From: Stenopsyche tienmushanensis
Lineage: Eukaryota > Arthropoda > Insecta > Trichoptera > Stenopsychidae
Length of the DNA: 64,000 nucleotides
Reading direction: 5' to 3'
Assembly: GCA_008973525.1 (NCBI GenBank)
Contig: WACJ01000526.1
Location: forward strand, 372,001-436,000
The stretch's first letter is position 1, and each line of letters opens with the position of its first letter. The notes beneath the pieces are model-generated. The model was not told the origin of the DNA. It ran no database searches and was given only the letters and a program-made list of their open reading frames with translations. The translations under genes were made by a program, and so were the position numbers. Shown here piece after piece: positions 60,662 to 64,000 of this stretch.

Positions 60662-63600
60662 ATGAGTGTGGCATGGACGTTTTTCAACTACCCAGGGACA
60701 AAAAAGCGCACATACAACAATATAAAAAACGAGATGGAAGACGATATTTGGTCGACCATCAAACGGTTTAAGAAGGTACGATTTTTTCTTGTTTTATTTA
60801 TTTATTTAGAAATTTAAAAACAGCTTTCGCCATATTACATGAAATAATTTAAAAATACGTATTACAGTATTATAAAAACAAGAATAACAATTAAAATAAA
60901 GAAAAATACATAATTCATTCTAGAAATAAAAATGATTAAAAAAACAAACCTGTGACAATAATTACAATATCTTTTTAAAATATTAATATTTTTTCTTGTC
61001 TTAGCTTCTCCCTTGCGTAAATATTTCTTTCAAACATTTTTATATTACATTAATCATATTGAAAGGCAATAGAAACCCTCATTTTTATTCCTAGAAAAAT
61101 CTTCAATGGAAATAGTATTTAATTTAAATTTAAATTTTTGCAGAGATAAGCAACCATGTTGAAACCTCTTTCCACGAGCTATGAAAATGGAAAGGCTTTC
61201 AAAAACATTCTTGCGATAGTCCCATAGTGCTGATTATATAACAGCTATGTCTCTTTGAAGCCTGAATTGGCTATTTAAGTATCACATTCGTAATTGATGT
61301 AATCATCTTCAAGCCTTACTGAGCAGATTTTTTCATAAAATATTTCATTTGCGTTTTTGCGTTTGCACTTCATAAATGTTTCTTATGGCTTTCATGCTAT
61401 TAAATTGTTTCTACAAAACCTGCATGTCATTTTATGTTAAATTTTTAATGTTTTGTACATAAACGTATCGAAAATGTCGAAAGAAAAAAAGTAGCATATT
61501 ATAATGAATCCGCACTCACCGAGGTCCCAATAAACGGGCATTACCTGACTCTCTTTACAGTTATACACCTTCAAAATAAGATGATTAATACCATACAACT
61601 TTAAAAATATAACAAATATTTCATTGTCGATGTTATTTTGTTCAATATATCTACAAATGCTTTTTTTAAAATATAAATTGCAGAATATATTAATGGGCTA
61701 CCACGTCAAGAGTGATAAAGAAATAGGGACTAAAGGTAGTGTCAGTGTGAAAGTTCAAAATGTTCCTCCTATAGTGATGATTGGAAATACATCAATTTAT
61801 AACACCAAAAATGTAAGCGAATTTAAAAATATATATTTAGTAATATTCGAAGCTTCGTTAAGTTGTACTTTATTTTGTCTCTAATAACAAATGTAATTCC
61901 GATTAATAAAATATATGTATTTTTGTAGAATACTATGAGTACCAACAATGCATCAGAAAGCATTATTCGGGCGTATGGTCAACAAGGATTCCCAGATATT
62001 TTCACTACAATGAGAGGTGAATACGCCTTCTGGATCGTGGACTTTTTCAAAATGAAAGTATTCATAGGAAGGGATCCTTTTGGACTTCGCCCTTTGTATC
62101 GAATGTATAGCCGACAGTATCACTGCTTGTTGTTGTCAACAGATATGAAATGTAATAAAACAATATTCTTTCGCTTATGATAAATGCATGATTAGTATAC
62201 AAATTGACTTTTCGTAATTATTTTTGCAGTAATTATGAAATCAGCGAAAAAACTAAGAAAGCTGCATCTTCTGGAACAATTTCCGCCTGGTACATGGGAA
62301 GAGTATACGATTAGAAAAAATGGTTCAATGTTTTTAAGCAATAAAGGCAAACATTTTTCGCTCAACAATTATTTTTCTGTCGGTGAAGATGATTGCGGCG
62401 ATTGCGGTGATTGCAGTGATTGCGGTGATGATTGAAAAATACTGTCCTTCCTATTTTCTACATAAGATCGCATTTATTTTCTACATAAGATCGCAAATTA
62501 TTCAAGTTATATATTGATAAATATGTTTATTTCATTTTTGAAAGTTTGTAATTCAATATATCTTTAATTTTCCCTCATACACATTATGTTATGATTTTAA
62601 TCCAAGGATATTTTTCTCAATTCAATTAATAAACTCCTTTTTAAAATGAAAAACATATAGGATTATGTAATTATTGCAAATCACATATACATTTTCATGA
62701 ATAATTGTAAAGTGATATTGACTATGTCTCGTCTTATATCTCATGTTTATGTTTTATTTTCATGTGCAGTTAACGGAAAATATGCTCGTAAAACATTTGA
62801 TGTCACCAATGAAGCCATTTTGAAACAAATTGTAGAAGGACAACCAAAAGGAATTTTTATGTTCGATAATATAGATTCAACGTGGCTTTTGAACATTATT
62901 TGGCATTTTATTAAAGACAGTAAAGAAAAGATATATGTAATCACTTTGTGTATTATATTATAAATTACGATCGACAGTTTTTTTTTAAATATTTAATACA
63001 TTCTAATGAGCGTTTTTTTTTAAATTTCAGACATTCAGCGTTGGCTTGAAAGGTTCTCCATATCTTAAATCAGCAGCAGATCTTGCCAATGATTTCAAGA
63101 CCGTGCATCATGAAATCGTACTGTCTGAAGAAGACATTAAAAAATATATTTTCAATGCAGTCTATCAATTCAAGACATTTGACCCGCATACAATTAGAAA
63201 TGGAATTGGTAACTTATTCTCATTTAAACGGTTATTTTCTTATTCCTTTGAAAGGGGAATGCCACTATATTTTGCTTTCAGAGTTTAAATGCGGATATAA
63301 GAATGTCATACTAATATCTTAAACATTTTGTGATTGTACATTTAGTGAATTTGGATCGTTATTAATTGTATATCTCATAGAATTGGTTAGCAGTCCATAA
63401 GATGTTAATACAAAATGTGTCTAATTGTCGACAATCAACTTATTATAGTTTCGCCTGACTTATAAAGTTTATAGTAAATATAAAAAATACAGTCATATTC
63501 CAACACATAAAAGAGCTGAACCTTCTGAAGTGTTAATCCTAAGCATGATCGTTTGAATGAAGGCTTGTTTCTTAGAAAGCCATTGTTTTTTTACGTTATC

Positions 63601-64000
63601 GTATACAATTCACTTTTCGCTTCAGTTATTTATAGGAAAAAAGCTTGCGTTCTTTTACAAATAGTATATATGTATGGTAAAGTTTCCTAAAACTGCCTAA
63701 ATCTTAAAGTTGACAAATGAGTGCGGCGTAAAACGATTCATAATTTATATTACAAAAAAAAACTGCGAAAACATTCAAAAGTTCTTTTCAAACAAGAAAA
63801 ATTCTTAAGAAAGTTAGATATCCAGAGGTGAAGGAAGATTTGTTTATATGGTTTTTTCAGGAAAGAAACAAGCATACACCTATTTTTGGGCCCATATTGT
63901 TTAAATTGTTTTACAAGGAGATAATAACAATAATAGAAAGCTTTGTAGCTAGGAGGGAATGGTTAGAACGCTTCAAAAATCATCCTGTAATATGTTTGGG
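60662..64000 (+). CDS. Asparagine-synthetase-like protein with altered active sites, 3' part off window
   Basis: The six exons seen are 60653-60775 (ATG at 60662), 61684-61812, 61929-62151, 62230-62382, 62770-62936 and 63031-63208. GT-AG introns have phases 0,0,1,1,0,1 and the join stays open for 321 codons; further exons lie beyond 64000. Asparagine synthetase uses an N-terminal glutaminase domain and a C-terminal ATP-dependent synthase domain. Family blocks visible here are GEYAFWIVD, FIGRDPFGLRPLYRMYS, EQFPPGTWEEY, TFSVGLKGSP, VHHEIVLSEED and FKTFDPHTIRN. Key residues differ: the start is MSVAWTFF where the family has MCGIWA-, so the nucleophilic Cys is Ser. GFHRL reads GYHVK, NGEIYN reads NTSIYN, and the ATP-binding SGGLDSS reads FDNIDST. 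No HRGPD motif is found. By-eye alignment therefore suggests loss of both activities, with the fold kept. Length up to here matches human ASNS to about residue 330. Confidence 0.85.
62392..62432 (+). repeat. 9-bp minisatellite after the exon 4 donor
   Basis: About four units of GATTGCGGY follow directly on the proposed donor of exon 4 (GT at 62383). Read through, they would encode a short Cys-Asp tail ending at 62435. Splicing at 62382 gives the better protein, so I regard this as intronic. Confidence 0.6.
63209..64000. other. Intron of the asparagine-synthetase-like gene
   Basis: No segment here resembles the next expected block (the YLISKYI / SGEGSDE region of the family). The intron therefore extends past the right edge. 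Confidence 0.55.

Noticed and set aside
63840..63915. Next exon of the asparagine-synthetase-like gene after the acceptor at 63860
   Set aside because: In the required phase it stops after about 15 codons and does not resemble the expected family block.
1..64000. CRISPR arrays, bacterial operons, or integrated viral genes
   Set aside because: No spaced direct-repeat arrays, ribosome-binding-site-led gene strings or viral structural or replication genes were seen; the LTR copies lack any internal region.

Overview
This is a strongly AT-rich piece of an animal nuclear genome, most likely an arthropod and probably an insect. The evidence is split genes with GT-AG introns, a tRNA-derived SINE, Penelope, jockey-type and Ty3/gypsy-like retroelement remains, and relics of mariner, pogo/Tigger, hAT, piggyBac, Harbinger-like and mutator-like DNA transposons. 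There are no operons or bacterial signals. Gene density is low: four protein-coding loci in 64 kb, and decayed transposons make up most of what else can be recognised.

Layout. 0.3-3.5 kb: an eight-exon protein kinase gene (+) with a 1.27-kb mariner inside one intron. 3.9-11.3 kb: an RT relic, a solo LTR, a hAT element carrying a mariner relic, a short tandem repeat and a Tigger relic. 14.4-17.3 kb: a second eight-exon kinase-like gene (+) whose intron phases are all the same as the first gene's; it lacks the catalytic residues. 17.7-20.1 kb: piggyBac relic, 200-bp fold-back MITE, Tigger relic. 20-29 kb: nearly featureless apart from a mutator-like relic with a perfect 30-bp inverted repeat. 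29-36 kb: truncated LTR, mariner, Penelope and piggyBac relics, an unusual CpG-dense patch, and a SINE pair. 37.2-38.2 kb: a SPRY/SOCS-box (SPSB/gustavus-like) gene (-). 38.8-43 kb: jockey relics and a 1-kb hAT element with a perfect 8-bp target duplication. 43-53 kb: mostly empty, with a 28-bp perfect hairpin, mariner and hAT remnants, a TA-flanked MITE and one or two orphan exon candidates. 53.9-55 kb: a second copy of the CCCGGG-rich hAT element, inverted, with a smaller hAT MITE nested in it. 55-60 kb: LINE relics. 60.6 kb to the right edge: the first six coding exons of an asparagine-synthetase-like gene (+) that continues beyond the window.

The most interesting pattern is that the recognisable genes are divergent members of conserved families and three of them have lost key residues while keeping long open frames and clean splice sites: a pseudokinase beside an intact-looking paralogue, an asparagine synthetase homologue altered in both active sites, and an SPSB protein with a changed Elongin-C box. 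I see no shared pathway between them. Duplicated genes recruited to non-catalytic roles, or relaxed selection on a special chromosome, could both explain this; the sequence alone does not decide.
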